64,000 nucleotides of DNA from Branchiostoma floridae (taxonomy: Eukaryota; Chordata; Leptocardii; Amphioxiformes; Branchiostomatidae). The translations under genes were made by a program, and so were the position numbers. The notes beneath the pieces are model-generated. The model worked only from the letters and a program-made list of their open reading frames with translations. It was not told the DNA's origin and searched no databases. Position 1 is the stretch's first letter, and every line of letters starts with the position of its first letter. Below are positions 12,501-24,500 of the stretch, piece after piece. The DNA lies in assembly GCF_000003815.2 (NCBI RefSeq), contig NC_049993.1, forward strand, positions 9,714,624 to 9,778,623, in the 5' to 3' direction.

Positions 12501-15500
12501 TTTGATTTGAGTTTCATTTAATTTGATTATATTCGCTTTAAGCTGGCCTTCCAGAGGTTTTGAATCCCTATAATAATGCTAAGCCATATATATATACTAT
12601 ACATTTCAATGCAGGCATGGGGATTGTAACAAAAAGTGCACAGTTTGGCATATTAGGTTGTAGATGTACCGACTTGACAACAAATGTTATCATAAAAAGT
12701 GGATGGATACTCTTTCAGATGGCATCATGCCCACTGTATGATTGCTGCCCAAATATGTTGTACCAATACTTGCACCTTTGACACAGTCCCAGATAAATCA
12801 GATGACTTTGTTCCAATTCTGGGTATGATTTAAGTTGGTAGGTTTGGGACAGAGAATGATGAATTCAATCAGGTTAAGGTAACAGTAGATCAGGATTTGC
12901 ATCTTACTGCCTGGACCCATTGCCCCCACTTTGACAGAGGTCGGTACCGCTACAGGTCTGGCAGAAACTCTTGATAGAGAAAGGGTCTGACTTCTCTTTG
13001 TAATACTCTTGTCCATTGCCTTAGAATTATAATTTAGCTGCTACATGCCTTTTTGAAACACTGAAGATACCCAGCACCATACTGTCATTACTTTAGCAAT
13101 AGATTCATCCTGTCCATGGCATTGAATTACCAGCACTAGAGACATAGATTAAAATACTGGGGAAATGTTTATGTCTTAGAATTCCATCCTGTCCTTGGTA
13201 CTGAACTGCACTTGTGTGTAATAACTTCAAGATGACAACTGAAAGTTTGAACAGTTTGATAGCTCAGTCGTGGGCAATACTATGCAGCATGTGTTGATGA
13301 AATTCCTGAGCATTTCACAGCTTGACTTTCATCATTCCCAGTGCACGAATCTGTTATCCTGACAAGTACTTTTATCTGTGGCTGTTCTTTTGAAGGAAGT
13401 AAAGTGAAGAGGTCATGCATTTTGCATCAGTGGTCAATTTAGCTCTTGAAGCTCGAAGTCCATAGTCACGCTTTCTGTCTTATGCCGAGTAGTTTTAGTG
13501 CTAGAAGTAGTAATTCAGGGAGTTAACATTTATTTTACATGTACATGTAAAATCTGCTTTCATTTAATGACTGGGCCCTTTTAAAAGGATTCTATCTATA
13601 TGGTAGTGCATATAACATGCATTGGCATAATACCGGTCATAAGCCTTATACCGGTCGATTAAAAATAGTGGAACTTAAAGAGATCTACACATGCAACAAT
13701 AGTTATTTCTGAGGTATGCACACTTCAGACATCTAGGTGTCCAATACATAATTTACAAAGCATCGATAACAATGCATTCGAAGACAACAAGGCCAAAAGT
13801 ATTCAGGTCATTTTCGGGGCAGGCGAGCTCGTCGTGGGACAAACACACTGTCACGTTCATCGCCAGATTTGTAGATAATAATCACATGTGCTCACGGCAC
13901 AAGACGAGCATGATTCAACAGCAATCTTGAATTTCTTTTGGTGACCTACAACTCGTGTAAAAGTATGAGGAACCGTTGCATTATCGCCCGGATCTACGGC
14001 TGAATGGGTCAAATTGAACGTACGCCGCCATTTTCCCGCCATTTTTAATGCTACGGCCAGCAGTAAAGTTTTACGTCATAGCGGTTGTGACGGATCAAAA
14101 TTAAATGAAAATTTTTGTCAGTATACGCCCATTTTCTCATGACTTTTTGTATGCTCATGCAGATTTTTGTTTTGTGCAACTACTAACAGGAAAGAAAGGA
14201 ACAACAGAGGATGTATAAAGGTACATAGCGGCAGTTAATTGTGCCGTGTTTCGTTTGGCCGGTATAGTGCACCCCCTTCCAACCACGCGCCCATTCTCCG
14301 TGCAATTCCGCGGTGTGTTCCAATTACGATATTATGTTTTTAGCAGGACCAGAGAGACAAAATAATTTACACAGAAGAAGTGGCAAAGGTAAGCTGTAAC
14401 AGCAACATGTAACTGGAGAAAATGATGCGTTGATCATTTGCCAAATTAGCATTGCTTGAGAAATTGCAGTAAACCGACCGGTATTATGCCAATGGATGTT
14501 ACCAGCTCTCTCAAATTGGAATTATCATGCTTCTATACATATATTTTTTTAACAACCATAAAAATTGTTTGGTTTCATTGGATGTTTGATGATGATTGTT
14601 TTTTTCAAGGTTCTTGTAGTCAAGAAAAACCTTAAGTTTTCTATCCTATTCATAGTCACAACAATCTTAAGTTCCTTGTTTCCTTTTTAAAAGCATATTT
14701 ATAAATACTTTTACTAGCAGAGTTATCAATCTTTTTAATCTTAGACTTTAAAAGCTCTAAGCAAGACAGTTTTTGTTCTTTCTACACCATACAAAATGTA
14801 TCTACTGTACTTTAGAATTTGCATAGAATTGAGATCTCCATAGGATGTTATCCATGAATCTAACTAAAGTGTTTCCAGCATCTGTTTATCTTTTGCAAAA
14901 TCATTTCCAGCATCTGTTTAATTTCACTTTACCACCCTGCTTTTACCTCCCCCACATGTGTGTACATGTACACACTAGACAGGGTGGGGATTACTAATAC
15001 ACACAGCAGATGGGTTTTATCATCCCCGTCCCTGGGTGGAGCTTACAGGAGATTTATTTTGATCTGCTTAGGATAAATCTGTCTGAGGCCACAGCTGGAC
15101 AACTTTGAATGGCAGCTGGTGATTGTTGTAGCTACATGTAGTGATGACCTCTAGGGTTTTGTGTATCAAGCGTAATAGAAAGGGTTGGTACAAATAAGAA
15201 GTTTTGGTTCATAAACAAATTCCCACCACTGTGACAGTCTTTTATTTATTTATTTCAATTAATCTTCTAGGGTCCCTCCAATTTTCAAACCTAGATGGCT
15301 AGAGATAGATGCATTAACCTGTATATACCTGGTGCGTGGTATTTGAAGCCTTGACCTCCAATCGCTGCCTTTTTTTTGGTTCATGAACATCCCACCACAG
15401 TCAAGCCTGGCTTTGACCTGAGTTCTGACCCTCTGAATTATTCAGTTTCCTGTCATTAAAGGCTGCCATTAACATGCACCATTATCTCCGGGGGGAGGGA

Positions 15501-18500
15501 ATCTACGGGATGGGTGGTGGGCGCAATTAAAATGTTACATCAGCCGAGTAATGGTAACAAATCTCCTGTTTTATACTCGCTAAGAGGTCCTTTGAAGCGG
15601 AGGTGTAAGTGCATGTCTGTGGTAAAGATTTATTTTTGCAAAGTTGATTTGCTGTATCAGGAGATTGAAAAATACTCTGTTAACTACAAGTACGGCACAT
15701 GTAGCAATCAATTTTGAGCATAGTATTACATAGAGATGGTACTAGCAATAGATTTATAGTTTTTTTAGTGTGTTGACTATTTTTTTGTGCACTGATTCTT
15801 GAAATAGACTGCCAAAAGCCTGACGTGTACAAATATTCTGAGTGAAAGAAAATTGATAATTGGAAAGTAATCTTCAAGAGTTCGGTTGATAAATCTTTTT
15901 TCTTTGTTGTCAAGAAGTTAAAGTCCTTCCCGCACCGGATGGTACACAGGGCAGCGCCCATGTCCGTTTCAGTAGCCCTGGGCCACACAACTTTGTGCAA
16001 TCACTACAGCACTGGGCAGTGCATACACCCGTAGCAAACCATCAGTCCTGGAATGCCACTGTCAGTGGCTGGACAGGCCCTGACAGAGGCATTTCAGACG
16101 CAAATCAGCAGAAGACCTCCACTGACAGGCCTGCAATACGTCTGGCAAGTACAAATCGGGCTCTGCACTGTTTTGGGACTGTCTTGACAGGCCTGAAAGC
16201 GCTTAGGACTGTCTTGACAGGCCTGAAATACGACTGTTGATGACAGTCCCACCACTGTCAGCCATGGCAAATCACAATCTTGTATTAATTAGGCATCTAG
16301 CGAATCAGATACCAGCTCTTTTAATTGGCTGCAGGCCCAGGGAAGTTTGAACTGAGACAGTTAGGTTTTGAGCTCAGCTAGAGAAGGACAGCAGGGATAT
16401 TTACTCTGTATCCAGGCCTCCATCTCTCAGACTTTGCAGCTTGGAAAGGAGATTGATTGCCATAACTATTGTTTGGAAGTACTGTGGATGTGGGGGGAAG
16501 TGTACTACATCATGTTTCTGAGGTAAGATATTAGTGACAAATGGCCACATTTTGAATTTTGACAATTGTTGGGAGGGGGGCATGGCAGACTGTGCTATAG
16601 ACTGGGTGCCTTAAACAAATAGGTACAGAATTAACAATCATGTACATTTGTGTACCGTCAGTTGTTGTCTTGTTCTTTAAGAGACTTATTTGGTTGTGGT
16701 TTCAGAACTTCATATTATAAGCATTTTAAACTTGTCAAATCAATGACAGACGAGGTATTGACGATGCCCCATTCTTGTCTATAAGGTCTTTCTGCTTCAG
16801 TTACTTTTTGAAGCATTTTGTAGTTGCATAAATTTCTGTACTCTATGTAGATAGAACCTAGTTAGCCAAAATCTTTCTATTGTTCAGTTTTTGTATAATT
16901 TTTACCTCCAAAATCTAGTACATGAGCAGAAGTGTTTTGTTATGTAAGAGCAGATCTACGACTGTCAGCGATTGTTTTACGTCTGTCAGCCTCTGGGAAT
17001 CCATGACTGTCAGTCATGATTCAACGACTGTTTTACGACTGTTCTACGACTGTCAGCCACTGGGAATCTATGACTGTCAGTCATGATTTAACGACTGTTT
17101 CTACGACTGAAAATTTGCATATTTTGTGAATAATTAGTGGCTGATACAGTGCACTGACAGGCCCTGATCAGAGGCAAAACAGTGCTGTCTGACAGTCACT
17201 GGCAGTGCCATTCCAGGCCTGATAGTTTGTTAAGGGCATTTTTAATTGCAATCCCTGGCAGTAGTAAAAATGACCCTCCAGTATAAATAACAATTATTGT
17301 AAATGTTAGAATAATTGAAAAGTGATTTGTTCAAATTCTCTGTATCTGCATGAACATACATCTGGGTAGTGTTCCATAATTAAAGATGTTAATTATAAAT
17401 CCACACAAGCGTGGCATATACATGTACATGTCCAGGTATTGATCTTTGTATGTCGTCCCTTTATAAAGAAGACATACTTTTTTGTAGCACCAGTCTTCTT
17501 TAAATGTTTGCATTTTTTTTAGCCTCTCAAGATGAGTAACACTAGTTGAACGAATTTGAGTTATGTTACATAACAAACATCATGGCAAATAGTACCACTA
17601 CTCATTCACGAAGACCGTCCGCTACCCTGTGTAACAGAATGGACTGGTCGTTTCAAACTAGGTTTATGATCTTCAGTAATGCTTCATTCATGATGAAGAA
17701 ATTGCCTTTTTGGCAGTTAAGTGTCCGTAGGGATGGTTTATTCACGATCAATAGAAATCCTCGGCCATCTATTTCTCATTGTCCAATATCCATATGAATT
17801 GTGACATCAGGTCACAGGTTCAAAAGTAGGCAGCGCTTTGTTTTCTTTTCTCAAATTCAATTAAGTTAGAGGGCTCAAACAATGCCACTCTGACTTGACT
17901 GATCACTAAAAAGTCTTCCTATGATGGACACCCAAAAACTTATACGAGTGCACGAAAAATGAAAATAAAGTGGTTCAAAAGTAGGCAGCGCTTTGTTTTC
18001 TCTTTTCTCAAATTCAATTTAGTCAGAGGAGCTCAAACTATGACAAACTGACACGACTGATCACTTCCTATGATGGACACCCTGAAACTTATACTAGTGC
18101 ACGAAAAAGGAAAAAGATGAACAACAAAATACTATAGATGCCTATATTTTAAAATCTATGTGATTATAAAGTTTGTGAAGTACTTGAACAATACATAATA
18201 TGGTCCCTGATACAAAATCTTAAGTAAAATAAAATTAGTGATAATCATTCAATCGGGATAGTTAAGATTAATGACATACTCAAAAAATTTTGCCTGTATT
18301 TTCAAGGGTTTGCAATTTCATTTCTCTCTCTTTTGAATCTTTTTGCGATTCCAATAGAATCCATGATACAGCACTGACTTATATGCTGTTCTGAGCACAA
18401 ATGTTTTGTTGTAAGCCTCGTCACGTAGTGAAATCCATTGGCACTTGTGCCCTGCTTGCACACATTTGAATAATGTTCCGGTATTTGCTCTAAGTTATCC

Positions 18501-21500
18501 CCTGAGTAGCATTAGGCTGCAAATTTACCGTACAGTTTATTGTGTTAATGTGTGTGATGTATTAGATACGCCTGATTAGTGATTCAAGGGCGTATGTTTG
18601 TTCCTCTTCGATTTGCAAATTAGCATTTCTTGTAAAGACTATGTATGATAGTGCCGCTTCATTAGGAGAGGTTGTTGCCATTTATTACCGTAGAGTGTAA
18701 CAGCTCACTAATCATTCACTAGCACACATGTTCAATGTGGTGTGCAGCATAGGATTAGACAGGATCTGTTTTATGGTATCTTTGTCTTATCAATTGAGAA
18801 GGCCTTGTGCATGCGATAGATATGGAATTATGAGCGTTAACAAGATTTTGGTTATTGTGAAGGAGGCAAAGATGTGTAGAGATATGAGATACACACAGAG
18901 GGCTGAATTGCGAGGAGATTAAAATAGGCAGGGCTAAATTGCAAGGGTCTGGAGTGGCTGCGTGTGACAGTGTCATTTGGCGCTAACTCAGCTGACCTCA
19001 ATACGACAGCAATTGCCCTAGGTGTGGCCATAGGGCTGTAATGTAGGTTTTGAACCACTCACATGAACTGGGAAGGACCCCTATTCTTTTAAGTGCGGCG
19101 GGTTCTTTTACGTGCTTGAGGTGTGGCTCTCCTCAAATACGGGACCTTCTCTGCTTAGCACTCAGCACTAATGCCCCCTGCTGTAGTGACTTGCACAAAT
19201 GTGTGGCCCAAGGGATACTAGAAATGGAGATGGGCGCCACCCCTAAGCATCTGCACAGATGTACGGGCAACCCCACCCAGGACAGATGCTGGAACAGAGA
19301 AGGAACAACCTGTCACACCTAACTCTTGCACATCTATCTGCAAGAGTTCTTTAAAACTATCCAGAGAAGATGCCCTTCCTGTGGTTGATGATAACAAATT
19401 CTACTCTAAGATAGTTCTGGGAAAAATACCTCTACTGTACTGTAAATGCTGACTGTCCTTTCTCCCCCCCCTCCAGGACAGATGCAGAGACAGAGAAGGA
19501 GAGGATACAGAAGTGCAGCGAGGCCTTCAGGAAACACCTGGAGAAGCTGAACGCAGACGTTACCAGAGACCTGCAGCATCACCTGAAGGCAGCTGTAGAG
19601 AACTGTGGGAAGGGTGTCGGCTACGAGAGACTGGATGGCCAGGGACCGAAACTGGGGCCTGTCACAAGGGAGAAGCCACTGGTTACAGAGTAAGTCAAGG
19701 GTTCTTGTCTTTGCTTCTTGTAGTCAAGGTGCAATTTGGATAGTTGATAAAGATGATTTCCCTGCAAAGCCTTTGCCAAAAATGTTTATGTTTTCAGTAG
19801 TGATTGGTTGTTGTTTTGTGGTTGAACAGCATAACTCAAGAAGTATGGATGGATTCTAATGGTGTTTGGTCTTCATCTACTGAAGAAATGATTACATTTT
19901 TGGCCCCCTGGCAGCTTTCCTTGGTACTGCAGTGGGACCACAGGTTGCTGAACAAGCATCTTACCCAAAAGTGTTCCCACCTTTCAGGTATTTCAGACTT
20001 CTTAATGGCCAGAACGACTCCTGGCAAGCTGACGAGAAGCTAATGAACAAGAAGGACGCCCGTCACATCCTGGCTCACAACGGCTGGGTCATGGGGGACG
20101 ACCCGCTGCGAAACTTTGCAGAGGCTGGCTCGAACGTCTACCTGCGGCGCGAGCTCCTGGCCTGGGGCGACAACGTGAAGCTGAGGTACGGGAAACGTCC
20201 GGAGGACTGCCCATTTCTATGGAAACACATGCTGGAGTACACCATGGCAACGGCACGGATCTTCCATGGGGTTCGCATTGACAACTGTCACAGCACTCCC
20301 ATACATGTGGCGGAGGTAAGACAATATGCCATCAATCAATCAATCAACTACTTTGTGAGAGAAATCTTAATTGACACGAGAAAAGTACAGCGACTTTCAT
20401 AAGGTCTGTAGCAACTTCTCACTGTATAAACAGACAATACATGAATACATGTATCTATATAGAAATGATTAAATCAACATGTTCAGTCCATCGTGTCATT
20501 CACACTATTGGTTCTAAGGTATAAACTTGTGTCTCACTGAAAATCAAAATGGGCCATTCAAGCATCAGGGCCCTTCTATTTCCCATATAACCTCAAGAAG
20601 TTACCTTTGTTTATTTAACATTACAGCTTTACTTGATTAGAGATTCAGCCCAACAAGAAATCCAGAAATACATTACAAATTTAAAGTAGTTTTCAAGATC
20701 AACCCAATATGTCTTAATATTGCTGCAGTTAAAGTTTGTCCAGTGGTTGTTCATGACTAAGTATGTTACTCTTGACTGTTACTCAATTGGAGGGTACTCA
20801 GGGATCATTATAATATTGCTTCTGTATAATGCAACTGCTGCCTAGTCCAAAGTCAGCAGAGTCAAATTTGGCAATACAACAATCTTTTTTTTTAATTCAG
20901 AAAATATCATGTGTACAACCAGAACACTTGGATATTGAAGTTAAGCCTCCCTCTTTGAATTGTACCTGACAATCACTAAACCCTTATAAATCATGCTATG
21001 AATGAGAAAATAAGGTGTTCAGTCAAACAATGACAGAGCTGATGAGTCCTGTCTCTGGTGCTGAACTGTTGGGTGCTATTCACAGGCTCACAGTAGACAT
21101 AACATGATTATGGTTGGCAACGTACCATCCAAATTCAGGGCTCGAAATGCCACCTGCATATGCAGGTTAGTGCAGGTGAAATTGGAGCTGTGCAGGCATC
21201 TCTGGTGTCTACCTGCACCTAACCTGCACTGGTACATGTACTGGGTTGTACACATAAATGTCTTATGATGTACATGTAAGTGTATGTGGATTGTTATTAG
21301 CTGCATTGAATGTTACTACCTATGAAGTATAGAAGAAAAAAATAATAATGGTTCCTGAACAATTTTAGTATGATCCATACTTCCTAAATTCAGAGTGGTG
21401 CAGGTAAAATTTGTCTGGTGCAGATAATTTTCAATGTTGCCTGCACCAGTGCAGGTATACAGAAAAAGGTATTTCGAGCCCTGCAGTCTCATAGTAGACA

Positions 21501-24500
21501 TAACATGATTATGGTTGGCAACGTACCATCCAAATTAGTTTACCCAAATCAATTTGCATGAAGGATTGACACATGGCGTTATTAACAAGCAAACCACAGA
21601 TAATGGAGTGAGATTGAAGAAGAGACATGCCATGTAAAATGCAAAGGTCATGCATAAGTAACAGTTTGGGAATATTGCCATGCATACTACATGTACATGT
21701 AGCTGGAATCTGTCCCTTCTTTTACCTGACTGAAGCACTCTTGGCTGGGGTTAAAAAGACTGCCTTTCAGTCAAGCTTTTGACACTGACAGAATTAGATG
21801 TAGCAGCTGCTAGAGGATTTGCACATGGCATAATGTATTTCATTGATGAAAGAGCTATTTTACATATACCATATGTATGAAGTATCATTTCAAGACAGTT
21901 ATGATATTGCAAAGCCCTGGCAGGCTCATTTCTCACAGCATATTTCAAGTTGGTAAACCCGCAACATTTGGTTGTTGTAAAAGATAACAATATTGTCTTG
22001 TGAAAGATAAATGTAACGTTAAATTGTGTATAATTCAGCGTTATCTCCAGGACCTGTCCAAAGATGGAAATCTTTTTGTTGGGACCAAAAAAAACTGTCA
22101 CCCCGTTTGTCAAAAAAATCTTAACTCCTTGACCTGAGAGTGATGATAATGTATCTTTAATGGAGACAAGTATCATTGTTACCTTACATTGAACAAACGT
22201 TGAATATTCATTCGATCATTGTTTCCTGTCTAGTTTATGCTGGACGCAGCGCGACAGGTGAACCCTGACCTCTACGTTGTGGCGGAGCTGTTCACCGGGA
22301 AAGAGGACCTCGACAACGTGTTTGTGAATCGACTCGGAATCACATCGCTTGTACGAGGTATGAATCCTTAATTAATATAAGCTGTGTCAAAGTATATAAG
22401 CTGTATATAGTGTACAAAGAACATCGGCTGGAAAGAACATGCATCCATCAAGACTATCTACAGTAATCTTCCCAGAGTATCCCACAGCTTCAGGCAGAGG
22501 CGTGTCCAGTTTGCAGGTCACTGTCATCGCGCAAGTGAAGAAGTGATCTCTTCACTCCTTCTATGGAGGCCGAGGGGAAAGACCTACTCTAGAAAGCTCA
22601 CTTACCCAGCAACCATTTCCAGAGACACTGGGATTGACACTGAGGACCTAGGAGCAGCTATGAACGACCGAGTGCTGTGGAGAGATGTTGTGCAACGCCT
22701 TACCCCGCCCACCAGGGACGACAGATGACGATGATGATAAGCTGTGTCTATGTCACTATAAATTTTGAAACATGTTGAAGTCTTCACTGAAAATTTATGA
22801 CCTCGCATATGCATTTGCCAATGTACAGTAACTGCAAAATTCTTCAATCACTCAAAACATTGGGATAGAACTGTTCTACAAAATTTCTGACTGATTGGTA
22901 TAAAATTTTAAAGACTAGAAGCAATAGTCCAAACCCAACTGCTCAGTCCAGTTTTAATCTGCTTAGTGTTTATCACATCTTCATAGGATTTTGAAACACT
23001 GACTTGGATCATGCTGCCATGGTTGATGTTTTTGCCCTTTCGACACTTTCAGCAAGATGATAAAGTACAGAGACCTTTAGTTAACAAGGTGGTTCTAGCA
23101 AGTGATTTGTCATGCCCTGTTAGAACAGGAACGTGGCCATAAAACTTGCAGGTTGCTCCCAAAAATTATTTCATAGGACGATCATGCCCTTTGCTAGACT
23201 GGGTACCAGTAGTTTGCTCTTATGTTCACTTCTGCTACCAATCTGGAGACTTGCACATTCAAACTGTTTGGTGCTAATGTCAGTTAATGGGCAAATTAAG
23301 GAATGGGTTCTAGAAGCTTGTTTGACAACAACAGGCCCTCCAACAAGCAGACAGAGGGCATTGGGTGTTGGAACGCCTGTTAGAACAAGCGCTTGAACCC
23401 ATTATTAAACTTATTTTGCTCACGTGTAGGAACCAATCAGTGCCCTCGTCCTATTTGGACGATACCAGATAATGTTAAAGTTCCGAGACGGAACAGCAGA
23501 GAAGCGACTGTATATAGTGTTCAACATGTATGGATACGGACGAACATGTATGATAAATGTCAGAGCAAGAAGCAACTGTATATAGTGTATAATTAACGCC
23601 TGAGCAAACTACTTTTCGGATGGTACCCAGGCTAGCCCTTTGCGACAAGTCCATGGCAATATCAGGTCCATCTCTCCCAGTTAGGAAGACGGCAATTATT
23701 CCCCCCGCCAGAAGAGTAGCACCAGTCTATTACTGCTGGTATTGATTTGTCTTCAATCTTTGACTGCGTTAGATTTGATCTCCATTAGAGGGATATCGTT
23801 TGGTCGACACCACTTCAGAGTCTATTATAGGTAACTACCAAGCCAGCATGGGGCTGGCAGCGTACTATGTACAGGGCAACACCAATTTAAGTGGTTGTTT
23901 CTCTGATTTGGAAAATACAATCAGAATGAACTGAAATATCAACATGAAAACGGAGTCTGAGGCAAGTGCAATTTTTTCTCCCGACCCTCTGTTTTCTTTT
24001 TTTACATCTGCATATGCAAGAACTCACTATGCGGTTTATCTCTCATGAGAGTTGGATGTGCTGGTACATAGACGTGTGTCTTAATGACAGCCTCTGTTCT
24101 TCAGCTTAACAATGTGTACTAAGTTGAAAAGGTTAGAGTCCATGGAAATAGATTTATGATGTTGTAAATACATGTTATTTGACAGATGCTTTTTCAAAAT
24201 TCTAGTGACTATGAGTGGTAAGCCAACATGGTGCTGTTTACAGTAGTATACTACTGTCACAATTGGAATTGCAAGTTGTGAAAAAGCTGTTAAGTAAAAT
24301 GAAGTGAAAGGGACAAGTTTGAGGAGGTGACTGTGCAAGGAAATAACTTGATATTGCTGTAGAGAGATCTTATTTGACAAGTACTATAAATTACAGAATT
24401 TATAGTCACTATAATGTCAACATGGTGCAGTAGCATGCTACATACAATTGCAGCTTGTGTGAAAGTTGTTCTATCAAATGAAGTGAAAAATTTGAGGAGG

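Larger units (their letters stand above)
12077..19476 (+). other. AGL intron 6 (7.4 kb, largest in window)
   Basis: No gene is seen. It holds a CA-rich microsatellite, two inverted-repeat elements (13614-14500 and 16035-17233), a tandem duplication (17817-18118) and a SINE-like block (about 19050-19330). A possible weak echo of exon 7 lies near 19277. Confidence 0.7.
20316..22233 (+). other. AGL intron 8
   Basis: No gene is seen. The one clear feature is a CAGGG-ended acctgcacc-word element (21136-21483) lying exactly between two 53-bp direct repeats. Confidence 0.7.
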
